A stretch of 56,963 nucleotides of DNA from Pirellulales bacterium (GTDB lineage: Bacteria > Planctomycetota > Planctomycetia > Pirellulales > JACPPG01). The stretch is taken from positions 1 through 56,963 of the forward strand of contig DASZWQ010000135.1 of NCBI GenBank assembly GCA_035546535.1. The letters run 5' to 3'. Position numbers and translations under genes: made by a program. Below are positions 10,001 to 18,209 of the stretch, one piece after another; position 1 is the first letter of the stretch; the number at the start of each line of letters is the position of its first letter. The notes under the pieces are model-generated. The model was given only the letters and a program-made list of their open reading frames with translations. It made no database searches and was not told the origin of the DNA.

Positions 10001-10463
10001 GGTAAAGCTGGTCGTAGCGGCGGTCAGGCGAGTTAAGGCTGACCGTCAGGAGAATGTCGGGAGAGCGCTTGCGCGTCGTCACGCCGGTTTGCCGCACAAC
10101 CTCGGGCAAAAGCGGCATGGCCAGCGCCACGCGGTTTTGCACGAGCACTTGCGCCAGGTTCAGATTCACCCCCGGCTTGAACGTTACGGTAAGCGTGTAC
10201 GAACCGTCGTTGGTGCTCTGCGAAGCCATATACAGCATGTCTTCCACGCCGTTGACCTGCTGCTCGATCGGCGCGGCGACGGTCTGGGCCACCACTTGCG
10301 CGCTGGCGCCAGGGTAGTTGCAGTCGACCTGCACCGTTGGTGGAGTGACCGGCGGAAACTGCGCCAAGGGGAGCGTGTAGAAAGCGATGCCGCCGGCCAG
10401 CGTGATCAGGATCGACAGCACGGAGGCAAAGATGGGCCGGTCGATGAAAAATCGCGAGAACAC
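7038..10463 (-). CDS. RND efflux pump, HAE1/AcrB family (first pump of the operon)
   Basis: This 1141-aa pump has the AcrB-type architecture: N-terminal MFSRFFIDRPIFASVLSIL, 12 membrane helices in two halves, and large periplasmic porter domains. The proton-relay residues are intact (GIVVDDAIVVVEA in TM4 and GLACKNAILIVEFAK in TM10). It is similar throughout to the downstream pump, suggesting an old tandem duplication and, by analogy with MdtB/MdtC, possibly a mixed trimer sharing one adaptor. The C-terminal 100 or so residues after the last helix are Arg/Pro/Ser-rich and not part of the family core, so they should form a disordered cytoplasmic tail. The gene starts 119 bases after the fusion-protein gene on the same strand. 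Confidence 0.95.
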   Translation of the reverse strand: MFSRFFIDRPIFASVLSILITLAGGIAFYTLPLAQFPPVTPPTVQVDCNYPGASAQVVAQTVAAPIEQQVNGVEDMLYMASQSTNDGSYTLTVTFKPGVNLNLAQVLVQNRVALAMPLLPEVVRQTGVTTRKRSPDILLTVSLNSPDRRYDQLYLSNYALMRIRDELSRLPGISEVLVFGQRDYSMRIWLDPDKLASRDLEVTDVVNAIREQNMHVALGQIGQPPAVDGQVKQMPLSVRGRLTVPEEFENIVIKFTADRRSVRIRDVGRVELGARSEDISNRFDGKPTVGLAIFQLPDANALDTADHVKAKMAELSHDFPDGVVYEIGYDTTPYIRESVSEVFKALRDSVFLVALVVLVFLQGWRPSIIPLIAVPVAIVGTFAAMALVGFSLNNLTLFGLVLAIGIVVDDAIVVVEAVEYHIEHGLQPRDAAIRAMDEVAGPIIAVGLVLSAVFIPCAFISGIVGQFFRQFALTIAISTVISTINSLSLSPALAALLLRPREGKQDVLTRLLDLLFGWFFRFFNFGVRTSTRGYLGVVGGLLRVPVIVLAIYGGLLWLTYWGYGQLPAGFIPSQDKGYLVASVQMPDSTSQGRTSDAMATIERIVMETPGVKNVNSVIGNSFMLSAYGSSFGSMFIILDDFDERQSPDLTADAIMASLRKQFAAEVRDALVNVFPPPAVSGLGRAGGFKFMVEDRGDLGLVELQRQTDNMVAKGNETTGLAGLFTVYKTDSPQLYIDVDRKACLSAGISLAELFDALQSYLGSRYVNDFNRFGRTWQVIVQADTHFRDQVEDVKRLRIRNPSGTMVPLGTLAQVSSVGGPLVLTRYNMYPAAGINGNAAPGFSTGQAIAALENVAQHELPNSMSIEWTELAYLEQLSGNTGMVVFAFSVVFVFLVLAALYESWSMPLAVILVVPMCVLCSIAGVAIANMDINIFTQVGFVVLIGLACKNAILIVEFAKYRREEGIVLRDAVMQACQLRLRPILMTSFAFILGVLPLVVATGAGAEMRRALGTAVFSGMLGVTFFGILLTPIFFAVIDRMSHWHVFTQGPLARAAAGALAVLQPRSWWHAGRWAATRVIPRRKLAVRPTTRPPASPAADPRPERAHSTKDAAVPSANGPSVSPSNGATPHGPPQQTPHRRET

Positions 10464-10582
10464 GCTGTGTCGCTCACTTGATTACGATCGTCACCAGCCC
10501 GCGAGGTTCGGGCGTTGCTGGTCCCGGCACGCTGCTCGGTCGATGCTCACCAGCAGGAGCGGCCGCGCGCTCCGGGTCGTGA

Positions 10583-11908
10583 CTAGCGGGCTGTGGGAGC
10601 ACTGGGCGGCGGCGCCGAGGCCGCCTTGGCTTCCGCCACCGCCACCGACGGACCCGCCACCGACGGACCCGCCACCGACGGACTCGCCGCCGACGGCCCC
10701 TCCGCCGAGGGACGCGGGGCACTGGCCACGGTATCACGCTCAAGCGGGCGAGGATCGACTTCCAAATCCTTCCGCAAACGCTGTAGTCCGGTGACGGCGA
10801 TCCGATCGTCGAGCGCCAGTCCTTCGGTAATCACGCGGCGGCCGGCCAGCAACATTCCCACTTTCACGCGGCGATAGACGACATGATTCTTGTCATCGAT
10901 GACATACACAAACCGTTGGCCCTGATCGGTCGCCAGAGCTTCTTCCGGAATGAGCAAGGCCGGATGAGGATCGCCCACCGGGAAGCGGATACGCACGAAC
11001 AAGCCGGGTGACAACAACCGGGCAGGATTGTTGATCACGGCCCGCAAGCGCAGCGTACCAGTCGTCGGGTCGATCTGATTGTCGACAAAGTCGACTACGC
11101 CTGACAGGTTGAACTCCGCTTCGTCCGCGAGCGCCACCTGCACGGTGATCTGCGTCTCGCGATGCGACTTGATACGCCCTTCGCGGACCAGGCGGCGCAG
11201 CTTCAACACCGTGCGTTCGTCAATGTCGAAGTACGCGTAGATCGGGTCCATCGAAACAATCGTCGTCAGAATCGTCTCGTCGGCGCGCACCAGGTTGCCC
11301 GGATCGACCATGCGTCGGCTGATGCGTCCGTCGATCGGCGAAAGGACGCGCGTGTAGCTGAGATTCAAATCCGCCAATTCCTTCGCGGCTTGCATTCCCT
11401 TGAGCGTGGATTTTGCTTCGGCGTGGTCGAAGGTGTACTGGTCGAACTCTTCCTGCGATTTCACGCGGTTTTCGATCAGCGGCGTGGCACGAGCCACCTG
11501 GCGGTTCAACCGCTCGATGCGCGATTCATACTGGCTCACGTTGGCCGTAGCTTGATCCGCGGCCGCCTGGAACCAGCGCGGGTCAATCTGGAACAACATG
11601 TCGCCCGCCTTCACTTCGGCGCCGTCGGCAAAGAGGACCTTGTCGAGGTAGCCGCTGACCCGAGCTCGAATCTCGACCGTCTTCATGGCAGCCGTGCGGC
11701 CCGTGAATTCCTCGTACTCCGACACCGTCTCTTCGGTGGGATGAGTAAAGAGGACTTGCTGCACCTTGGGTGGCGGCGGTCCGGCCGGCTTGCGATTGCA
11801 CCCCGCCGCCAAGAGACCGATCGCGATGAGGCAAAACACCACACTCGCCGCGCGCAGCGGGTGGGCGAAAGTCGACAATTTGTCGCGGGACGATGCTATA
11901 TGCGGCAT
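10583..11908 (-). CDS. RND periplasmic adaptor (membrane-fusion protein), lipoprotein
   Basis: The 441-aa protein has a lipobox LLAAGC with Cys37, so it should be lipid-anchored in the periplasm. It then shows the AcrA/MexA order: a lipoyl half-motif (VEIRARVSGYLDKVLFADGA), an alpha-helical hairpin about 110-180, the second lipoyl half (LSYTRVLSPIDGRISRR), then beta-barrel and membrane-proximal domains ending near 385. The last 55 residues are Ala/Pro/Ser-rich and include a PSVAG pentapeptide repeat encoded by 15-bp tandem repeats. It is the first gene of the efflux operon and is divergent from the TetR gene, which probably represses it through the palindrome at 11972-11989. Confidence 0.93.
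   Translation of the reverse strand: MPHIASSRDKLSTFAHPLRAASVVFCLIAIGLLAAGCNRKPAGPPPPKVQQVLFTHPTEETVSEYEEFTGRTAAMKTVEIRARVSGYLDKVLFADGAEVKAGDMLFQIDPRWFQAAADQATANVSQYESRIERLNRQVARATPLIENRVKSQEEFDQYTFDHAEAKSTLKGMQAAKELADLNLSYTRVLSPIDGRISRRMVDPGNLVRADETILTTIVSMDPIYAYFDIDERTVLKLRRLVREGRIKSHRETQITVQVALADEAEFNLSGVVDFVDNQIDPTTGTLRLRAVINNPARLLSPGLFVRIRFPVGDPHPALLIPEEALATDQGQRFVYVIDDKNHVVYRRVKVGMLLAGRRVITEGLALDDRIAVTGLQRLRKDLEVDPRPLERDTVASAPRPSAEGPSAASPSVAGPSVAGPSVAVAEAKAASAPPPSAPTAR
10641..10715. repeat. 15-bp tandem repeat, about five units
   Basis: Units GCCACCGACGGACCC at 10641-10655 and 10656-10670 are identical; the units at 10671, 10686 and 10701 diverge progressively. The repeat stays in frame and encodes Pro-Ser-Val-Ala-Gly type pentapeptides in the C-terminal tail of the adaptor protein. 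Copy number could vary between strains without breaking the frame. Confidence 0.85.
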
Positions 11909-11961
11909 GTTTCGCCGGCTCTTGGCAGCCGTTGAATGCAGGCTAGCGGGGCAACGGCAGG

Positions 11962-11990
11962 ATTTTACGGATGACTGACTAGTCAGTCAG
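11962..11990 (-). promoter_or_regulatory. Efflux operon promoter with TetR-type operator
   Basis: TGACTGACTAGTCAGTCA at 11972-11989 is a perfect 18-bp palindrome in the divergent gap between the TetR gene and the pump operon. Reading toward the operon, CTGACT (11985-11990) and TAAAAT (11962-11967) make a plausible -35/-10 pair with a 17-base spacer, so the palindrome covers the -35 and most of the spacer. A repressor bound there would block the operon promoter. The operator is clear as a sequence; the promoter elements and binding are inference. Confidence 0.7.
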
Positions 11991-12169
11991 TAGCCCCGTT
12001 GGTAGATTATAGGCAGAGCCACTCCTTCTGCAATATCTGCCTGCCAAGACATTTCCAGTGACAGGAGGGTTCAAGCATCAAAGTCCGCCTCGCGGGGGAG
12101 CCCGGCGGCCAAGGGGTGGGGAATCAGCGAGGGGTCGGGGGACTCAGGGGCTTTTCGGCGAGCGATTCC

Positions 12170-12886
12170 ATGCCAGCACAGTCAACCACAACTCAAAAGG
12201 TGGCCGAACAAGCGGCCACCCGCACGCCCGCGACCGCCGACAGCGCACCGGGTAAACGTGAGGAACGTCGCCAGGCCATTATCGAGGCCGCGGCCCGCCT
12301 CTTTGCCGAACAGGGGTACACGGCTTGCGAAATGGAGCGCGTCGCCGCCGAACTGGGCATCGCCAAGGGAACCCTGTATCTCTACTTTTCCAGCAAGGAG
12401 GCGCTCTTCTACGCCTGCGTTGATGCCGGCATGAAGCAGATGCAAAGCGCCGTGTTGCAGGCGGCCGACGAAGCGAACAATCCGGTCGATCGAATTGCCC
12501 GAGGCATTCGCGCTTATTTGCAATTCTTCGAGGACCATCCCGAGCACGTCGAGCTGTTGATTCAAGAACGGGCGAATTTCAAGGGCCGCAGCCGGCCCAC
12601 GTATTTCGAGTACCGCGACCAGAACCGGGAAAAGTGGCGACCGGTACATGAAGAAATGATCGCCACAGGGCGTTATCGCGGCGACATTCCCGTCGAGCGC
12701 ATCATGGACGCCATCGGCAATTTGCTGTACGGCACCATGTTCACGAACCATTTCGTCGGCCGAGCGGTTTCGCTGAACGAGCAGTATCAGTCGCTGCTGG
12801 AAATCTTGATGCGCGGCCTGCTCAGCGAAGAGGAGCGCGCCGCCCAAGCTCACCAACCGCTAACGGTTCAAGGTGAGGCGAAATAA
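12170..12886 (+). CDS. TetR/AcrR family transcriptional regulator
   Basis: The 238-aa protein has a typical TetR N-terminal HTH at about 25-75: REERRQAIIEAAARLFAEQG, then CEMERVAAELGIAKGTLYLYF. The C-terminal ligand/dimer domain matches the length of the family (with LLIQERANFKGRSRPTYFEY inside it) but is not specific enough to name an inducer. ATG at 12170 is preferred over an in-frame GTG at 12116, though neither has a strong ribosome site, and the first 24 residues are low complexity. It diverges from the adaptor/pump operon with an 18-bp palindrome between them, so it is very likely the local repressor and probably also regulates itself. Confidence 0.9.
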   Translation: MPAQSTTTQKVAEQAATRTPATADSAPGKREERRQAIIEAAARLFAEQGYTACEMERVAAELGIAKGTLYLYFSSKEALFYACVDAGMKQMQSAVLQAADEANNPVDRIARGIRAYLQFFEDHPEHVELLIQERANFKGRSRPTYFEYRDQNREKWRPVHEEMIATGRYRGDIPVERIMDAIGNLLYGTMFTNHFVGRAVSLNEQYQSLLEILMRGLLSEEERAAQAHQPLTVQGEAK

Positions 12887-13039
12887 TCGCCACGGGTCGG
12901 ATCGCGCGCGACGCAATCTGCCCCGGACGGGCCACATTCGCATTCCACGGCCCCAGCACCTATAATTCCCACACACCCTCTGCGCATCGGGGGAGTCGCT
13001 GGCCCGATGTCTTGTAATTCAACTCTTAAGGAGTGCGCC

Positions 13040-14392
13040 ATGCACCCGCGTTGGAATCACCAGGCATTGAGCCTTTTCGCCAGCCTGTTACTCCTCGTCG
13101 CCACCTGCGCGCGCGTTCTGGCCGAAGAACAACCCGCCGCCCCGGCCATCGATCCCCAGGCAGCCAAGGTCCTGAGCGACTGGGGCAAGTACACGGCCCA
13201 GTTGCAAGGATTTAGCGCGACGATCAAGGCTTCGATGGAGGCCCGGCAAGGAGAATTGTCGCAAGAGCGCGAAGTCACCACGCAAGTGACGGCGCAGCGT
13301 CCCAACAAGCTTTCTCTCAACTTGAAAACCGGTCAGGATTCGGCCGACCTGGTTTGCGATGGCAAATCGCTTACGGTGTCGCTGACCACGGCCAAGAAGT
13401 ACTTCATCGACGAAACGGCAGAACGCGTCAGCAGCTGGTCCAAGATCCTGGAGAATCCCATCGCCGCCGCCATCATTACGCAAGGGAACGCAGGCGCCAT
13501 CATGGCCGCGCTGTTCGCGGACGACCCAAACGCGAAGCTGCTATCGTCCATTGAATCAGCCACCTACGGCGGCGAGGTCATGCTCGACGGCACGAAATGC
13601 CATCTGATCCAGGCCGTCGGCAAGGACACAGACTGGCAACTGTGGATCGACGCCGGCCCTAAGCCGCTCTTGCGCCAATTCGTTCCCGACCTGAACAAGG
13701 CCATGGCGAAACTGGCCGCGGCACAAGGCAGGCAGGCGCCGGCCGATTTGCGCATCAAATCGACGTCCGTCTTTACCGATTGGAAGGAGAACCCCACGCT
13801 TGCGGCTGACACCTTCGCTTTCAGCCCACCCCTGGGCGCCGTCAAGATCGATAACCCGGCCGACCAGGTCGAGCCGCTGCACCCGCTGCTGGGAAAAGTG
13901 GCGCCGCCGATCAATCTCGATCTGCTCGGAGGCGGCAAGCTCGACCTGGCCAGTCTGAAGGACAAGAACATCGTGATCCTCGACTTCTGGGCCACGTGGT
14001 GTGGACCGTGCAAACGGGCCATGCCGATCATTGAAAAAGTCGCCGACGAATATAAGAAAAAGGGCGTCCGCCTTTACGCCGTGAACCTTGAAGAATCTGC
14101 GGAAGACGTGCAACATTTCGCCGAGCAGTCGGGCATTACCGCCACGATTGCCCTCGATTCCGCCGGAACCGCGGCGCGTGATTATCAAGCCCAGGCCATT
14201 CCGCAGACCGTGCTCGTCGGCAAGAACGGTACCGTGCAGGTTGTTCACGTCGGCCTGCTGCCCGATCTGGAGAATCAACTGCGCAAGGAGCTGGACGCGC
14301 TCTTGGCGGGCAAGGACCTGGCGGCCGAAGCGAAAGCCAAGGCCGAGAAGGGTAAGCCATCCGCGGCCGAGCCTGTCACGGACGACAAGTAG
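13040..14392 (+). CDS. Exported DUF2092-type/TlpA-like thioredoxin fusion protein
   Basis: The 450-aa protein has a signal peptide (about 1-28, ending RVLAEE). Residues about 35-265 resemble the DUF2092/LolA-like outer-membrane-lipoprotein-carrier fold: ATIKASMEARQGELSQEREV followed by a beta-rich region with DLVCDGKSLTV. Residues about 285-425 form a TlpA/ResA thioredoxin domain with active-site WCGPC (Cys321 and Cys324) and the cis-Pro region AIPQTVLV. It should act outside the cytoplasmic membrane in thiol-disulfide exchange. The tail is Lys/Ala-rich. The start is set by AAGGAG at 13028-13033. It stops one base before the convergent DUF1361 gene ends, leaving no room for a separate terminator. 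Confidence 0.85.
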   Translation: MHPRWNHQALSLFASLLLLVATCARVLAEEQPAAPAIDPQAAKVLSDWGKYTAQLQGFSATIKASMEARQGELSQEREVTTQVTAQRPNKLSLNLKTGQDSADLVCDGKSLTVSLTTAKKYFIDETAERVSSWSKILENPIAAAIITQGNAGAIMAALFADDPNAKLLSSIESATYGGEVMLDGTKCHLIQAVGKDTDWQLWIDAGPKPLLRQFVPDLNKAMAKLAAAQGRQAPADLRIKSTSVFTDWKENPTLAADTFAFSPPLGAVKIDNPADQVEPLHPLLGKVAPPINLDLLGGGKLDLASLKDKNIVILDFWATWCGPCKRAMPIIEKVADEYKKKGVRLYAVNLEESAEDVQHFAEQSGITATIALDSAGTAARDYQAQAIPQTVLVGKNGTVQVVHVGLLPDLENQLRKELDALLAGKDLAAEAKAKAEKGKPSAAEPVTDDK

Positions 14393-15019
14393 CTAAAAGC
14401 GTTGTTGGCCGTATTCGATCAGTGCCCGGTCGATGATTTTCGTGGCGTAGTACAACACGCACAGCACGCCGAAAGTTGCCAAGATCAGCTCCCAGGGGTA
14501 GCGGCGCGTGAAATCGTCGATTGTCGTAAAGGCCAGCTTCTCCGGCCGCCCGACGACGTCCCAGCTGTTGAAGCGCTGAAAGCGCCCCAGGTAAATCCCC
14601 AGCGCCACCAACAGGTTCAGCGTCAGCTCGCTCGGTATCACCAGTCGCGTGCGCCCCAGGGCGCGCAAGTAGTCCGTCGCGCGCATGATCGATAGGACAT
14701 GGGCCTGCCAGCCGGCCAGCATGAAGACCGCGTATTGCGGAATCAGTACCAGCGCCACGCTCCACACGGGAATGTACGGCTCACGGCGAATACGGTGTAC
14801 CAGGTGCAAGACGTCGGTCAGCGTGTAGGCCGAATTCGGCAGAAAGAGGCAAAACACCACAACCCCCAGCCACCACAGGACCCCGCGCCGCCAGCGCGGC
14901 GGAAACAGCAGAATCGCCAGCGCCAAAGGGACCAGGGCCAGCACGGCGTTCCACCCCATCCCGAAGTCGGGCTCGAGCACGCGGCGAACCGTCTCCAAAT
15001 CGAAATGCATGGGCGTCAA
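14393..15019 (-). CDS. DUF1361 family membrane protein
   Basis: This 208-aa integral membrane protein has about five or six predicted helices, for example WNAVLALVPLALAILLF, GVLWWLGVVVFCLFLP and ELILATFGVLCVLYYA. The conserved LFLPNSAYTLTDVLHL stretch after the second helix matches DUF1361 proteins, whose function is not established. It is transcribed toward the thioredoxin-fusion gene, with the two coding regions abutting at 14392/14393, and diverges from the M20 amidohydrolase gene. Confidence 0.8.
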   Translation of the reverse strand: MTPMHFDLETVRRVLEPDFGMGWNAVLALVPLALAILLFPPRWRRGVLWWLGVVVFCLFLPNSAYTLTDVLHLVHRIRREPYIPVWSVALVLIPQYAVFMLAGWQAHVLSIMRATDYLRALGRTRLVIPSELTLNLLVALGIYLGRFQRFNSWDVVGRPEKLAFTTIDDFTRRYPWELILATFGVLCVLYYATKIIDRALIEYGQQRF

Positions 15020-15150
15020 CTATTGCGGCCAGGAGGGGATTTGCGCGCACGGGGTTGCAAAAGCGTAGCACAACCGCCGGGGCGCGGCGGGTGAACAAGA
15101 TCATCGCCCGTTTTTTGGCTGCGATTCCCGCTGCGTGTACACTGGAGGCC

Positions 15151-16635
15151 ATGAAAGAATCCACCGCTCACGGCCGCATCGCCCGGGCTGGTTTGATCGT
15201 GGCCATTCTTGCCGCCGCATTGCTTGGCAACACGATCGCCAGCCGCGCCGACAAGGCCGCCCTCCCCTCGGCCATCGATCGGCGTGCCGACGCCACCTGG
15301 AAGGCCGCCCTGCAAATCTGGGAATGGGCCGAGCCCGGGTACCAGGAAGAAAAATCCTCGGCCCTGTTGGCCAACATGCTCGAGGCCGAGGGCTTCGAGG
15401 TCGAACGCGGCGTAGCCGGAATTCCCACCGCCTTCACGGCCACGGCCGGCAGTGGGCGCCCCGTGATCGCGATCCTGGGCGAGTACGACGCCCTACCGGG
15501 CTTGTCGCAACAAGCCGTGCCCGAGCGAGCGCCGCGCGTGCCGGGCGGCTACGGCCAGGCGTGCGGGCATCATCTATTTGGCGCTGCCTCGGCCGCTGCC
15601 GCGATCGCCGTGGCCGAGGAACTAAAGAAAGAAAAGCTATCCGGGACGGTGCGCTTTTATGGTTGCCCGGCCGAGGAAGGGGGCGCGGCGAAAACGTTCA
15701 TGGTTCGCGCCGGCTTGTTCAACGATGTCGACGCAGCGCTGCACTGGCACCCCGGCAACCGTAACGCGGCGGGCGACGCCACGTGTCTGGCCCGCATCGC
15801 GGCGAAATTTCGTTTCCGCGGCACAAGCGCCCACGCGGCGGCCTCGCCCGAGCAGGGGCGCTCGGCCCTGGATGCCGTCGAGCTGACGAATCATGCTTCG
15901 GAGCTGTTGCGCGAACACACGCCCGACCTGACCAGGATTCACCACGTGATCACGGCCGGCGGCGGCGCGCCGAACGTCGTGCCCGACTTTGCCGAAGTGT
16001 GGTTTTACGTCCGGCATCCGCAGGCCGATGTTGCAAAATCGGTTTATCAACGCTTGTTGAAGTGTGCCGAAGCCGGAGCGCTCGCCACCGAAACGAAGCT
16101 GGAAGTCGATTACCTGGGAGGTACGCACGAGCTGGTGCCGAACGATATCCTGTCGCGGATTACGCTCGCCAACCTGCGCGAGCTGAACGACCTGAGCTTT
16201 ACGCCCGAGGAGGAGCTTTTCGCGGCCCGCATAGCCACGACGCTCGCGAAACCGGCGCCGCTCGATGGCCTGCGCGAGGTGACCGACTTCAAAGGAGGCC
16301 AGAACAAGGGTTCGACCGACGTGGGCGACGTCTCTTGCGTGGTGCCGACGACCGGCTTTTCGACCGTCTGCTGGGTGCCCGGCACGCCGGGCCACAGTTG
16401 GCAGGCGACGGCCGCCGGCGGAACGACGATCGGACGCAAAGGCATGCTGCTGGCGGCGAAAGTCTTGGCGGCCACGGCTTACGACCTGAGCACCAATCCC
16501 GAAGCGGTGGCGGCCGCGAAAGACGAGCTGGCGCGGCGCGTCGGCGCCGAGGGTTATCAGACGCTGCTCGTGCCGGGGCAAAAGCCTCCTTTGGATTATC
16601 GCAAGGCTCCTGTCGCGACCAGCGTGGCGGAGTGA
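15151..16635 (+). CDS. Exported M20-family amidohydrolase (AbgB-like)
   Basis: The 494-aa protein has an N-terminal signal sequence (VAILAAALLGNTIASRA). The M20 dinuclear-metal site is visible in order: GEYDALPG, then the CGHH motif, AEEGG with the catalytic Glu pair, LHWHPG, and GHSW near the end. The dimerisation domain sits in the middle (FRFRGTSAHAAASPEQGRSA). The closest named relatives by motif are the amidohydrolases AbgB/HipO, which cleave N-acyl or aminobenzoyl amino acids; the substrate here is unknown. ATG 15151 has GGAGG at 15144-15148, whereas an upstream in-frame start at 15055 would bury the signal peptide. Most AbgB proteins are cytoplasmic, so the signal peptide is a notable feature. 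Confidence 0.87.
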   Translation: MKESTAHGRIARAGLIVAILAAALLGNTIASRADKAALPSAIDRRADATWKAALQIWEWAEPGYQEEKSSALLANMLEAEGFEVERGVAGIPTAFTATAGSGRPVIAILGEYDALPGLSQQAVPERAPRVPGGYGQACGHHLFGAASAAAAIAVAEELKKEKLSGTVRFYGCPAEEGGAAKTFMVRAGLFNDVDAALHWHPGNRNAAGDATCLARIAAKFRFRGTSAHAAASPEQGRSALDAVELTNHASELLREHTPDLTRIHHVITAGGGAPNVVPDFAEVWFYVRHPQADVAKSVYQRLLKCAEAGALATETKLEVDYLGGTHELVPNDILSRITLANLRELNDLSFTPEEELFAARIATTLAKPAPLDGLREVTDFKGGQNKGSTDVGDVSCVVPTTGFSTVCWVPGTPGHSWQATAAGGTTIGRKGMLLAAKVLAATAYDLSTNPEAVAAAKDELARRVGAEGYQTLLVPGQKPPLDYRKAPVATSVAE

Positions 16636-16680
16636 CGTAGGTGTCTCCGGATGATAATTGCCATTTCAAAGGGTCGGATG

Positions 16681-16753
16681 GGTGCCACGGGTGGCTTGCC
16701 CACCAGTGAAGTACACGCCGCAGGCACTGGTCGACAAGCTGCCAGTAGCACAC
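16681..16753. repeat. Degenerate inverted repeat upstream of the monooxygenase gene
   Basis: The arms at 16681-16708 and 16724-16753 are imperfect reverse complements, sharing blocks such as GGTGCCAC/GTGCTAC, GGCTTG/CAAGCT and ACCAGTG/CACTGGT. The pattern resembles the short palindromic dispersed repeats found in planctomycete genomes. Only one copy is in the window, so dispersal is inference. Confidence 0.5.
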
Positions 16754-16781
16754 TCGGTTGATGAACTCAGGTGGTGATCTC

Positions 16782-18209
16782 ATGAGCCAACTTCCGTATT
16801 CATGCATCATCGGCGCGGGTTCGAGCGGCATTACGACTGCCAAGGCACTGCTCGAACGCGGTTTGCCCTTCGACTGTTTCGACCGCAGCGACGACGTCGG
16901 CGGCAACTGGTACTTCAACAATCCCAACCAGGTCAGTAGCGCCTATCGGTTGTTGCACATCGACACGTCGAAGTCGCGGATGCAGTACTCCGACTTTCCG
17001 ATGCCGGAAAACTACCCGAACTACGCCCATCACACGCAGGTACTCGCTTACTTTCGCAGTTATGCCGACCATTTCGGCGTGCGCAAGCGCGTGACCTTCA
17101 ACACCGGCGTGGAGCATGCCACGCGCGATCCCGATGGACTGTGGCGCGTGCGCTTGTCGACCGGCGAAGAGCGACGGTACGACGCGCTGTTCGTCTGCAA
17201 CGGGCATCATTGGGATCCGCGCTGGCCCGAGCCGGCTTTTCCCGGCACCTTCGATGGCGCGGCGATCCACTCGCACTATTATCGCGACGCCGAGGACTTC
17301 CGCGGCAAGAACGTGCTCATTCTCGGCATGGGCAATAGCGCCATGGATATCTCGGTCGAGTGCAGCTATGTGGCGAACAAGGTGTTCCTCGCCGCCCGGC
17401 GCGGAGCCCACATCATCCCGAAGTACCTGCTCGGTCGCCCCGCCGACAAGTGGGTCATACCCTGGCTGCCGTGGTGGCTGGGCCGGAAGTTCCTTGCGCC
17501 GCTCTTGCGATTGCAGGTCGGTCGCATGGAGGATTATGGGCTGCCCAAGCCCGATCACAAGCTTTTCGAGGCGCACCCGAGCGTGTCGAGCGTGATCCTC
17601 GACCGCATCGCCCACGGCGACATCGTCCCCAAGCCCAACATCGCGGCCTTGGAGGGAAAACGCGTCCGCTTCGTCGACGGCTCGAGCGAACCGGTCGATG
17701 CCATCATTTACTGCACGGGCTATAAGGTGTCGTTTCCGTTCTTCGACGAAGACTTCATCTCCGCGCCCGACAACGATCTGCCTTTGTATTTGCGGATCTT
17801 CAAGCCCGAGATCGATAACCTGTTCTTCATGGGGCTGTTCCAGCCGCTGGGCGCGATCTTTCCCGCGACCGAGAAGCAGGCGTGCCTGGCCGGTGAATAC
17901 CTGTGCGGGCGTTATGCGCTTCCCACGGCCGACGCCATGCAGAAAGCGATCGAAACCGATCGCCAGGCCATGTTCCGCCGCTACGTGAAATCAAAACGGC
18001 ACACGATGCAGGTCGATTTCGACGCTTTCATGGCGCACCTCAAGCGCGAGATGAACGCCGGGGCGCGACGGGCCGCGGCCAATGGCAACCGCTTGCCCAT
18101 CGCAGCGCGTGCGCGCGCCGACGCTGCCGGAGCACCCGCTTCGAGCGTACCCGCCCCGCATTCCGAGTTGCCACGCGGAACGAGGCAACCCACGGCCGAT
18201 GGCAGATAG
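16782..18209 (+). CDS. Flavin-containing monooxygenase (FMO-like)
   Basis: The 475-aa protein has a FAD-binding Rossmann motif at the N-terminus (CIIGAGSSG), the FMO fingerprint FDGAAIHSHYY (FxGxxxHxxxY), a second nucleotide-binding motif VLILGMGNSAMD for NADPH, and an IYCTGYKVSFPF motif equivalent to FATGY. It should use NADPH and oxygen to oxidise a soft nucleophile; the Tyr rather than Trp at the end of the fingerprint favours FMO over Baeyer-Villiger enzymes. The substrate is unknown. The start was chosen because AGGTGG lies seven bases before ATG 16782. The 3' end overlaps the lipid kinase gene by 11 bases, suggesting translational coupling. The last 50 residues are Ala/Arg-rich and likely disordered. 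Confidence 0.9.
   Translation: MSQLPYSCIIGAGSSGITTAKALLERGLPFDCFDRSDDVGGNWYFNNPNQVSSAYRLLHIDTSKSRMQYSDFPMPENYPNYAHHTQVLAYFRSYADHFGVRKRVTFNTGVEHATRDPDGLWRVRLSTGEERRYDALFVCNGHHWDPRWPEPAFPGTFDGAAIHSHYYRDAEDFRGKNVLILGMGNSAMDISVECSYVANKVFLAARRGAHIIPKYLLGRPADKWVIPWLPWWLGRKFLAPLLRLQVGRMEDYGLPKPDHKLFEAHPSVSSVILDRIAHGDIVPKPNIAALEGKRVRFVDGSSEPVDAIIYCTGYKVSFPFFDEDFISAPDNDLPLYLRIFKPEIDNLFFMGLFQPLGAIFPATEKQACLAGEYLCGRYALPTADAMQKAIETDRQAMFRRYVKSKRHTMQVDFDAFMAHLKREMNAGARRAAANGNRLPIAARARADAAGAPASSVPAPHSELPRGTRQPTADGR

Noticed and set aside
7260..10481. Long forward frames opposite the first RND pump
   Set aside because: Antisense shadows of a clear RND gene.
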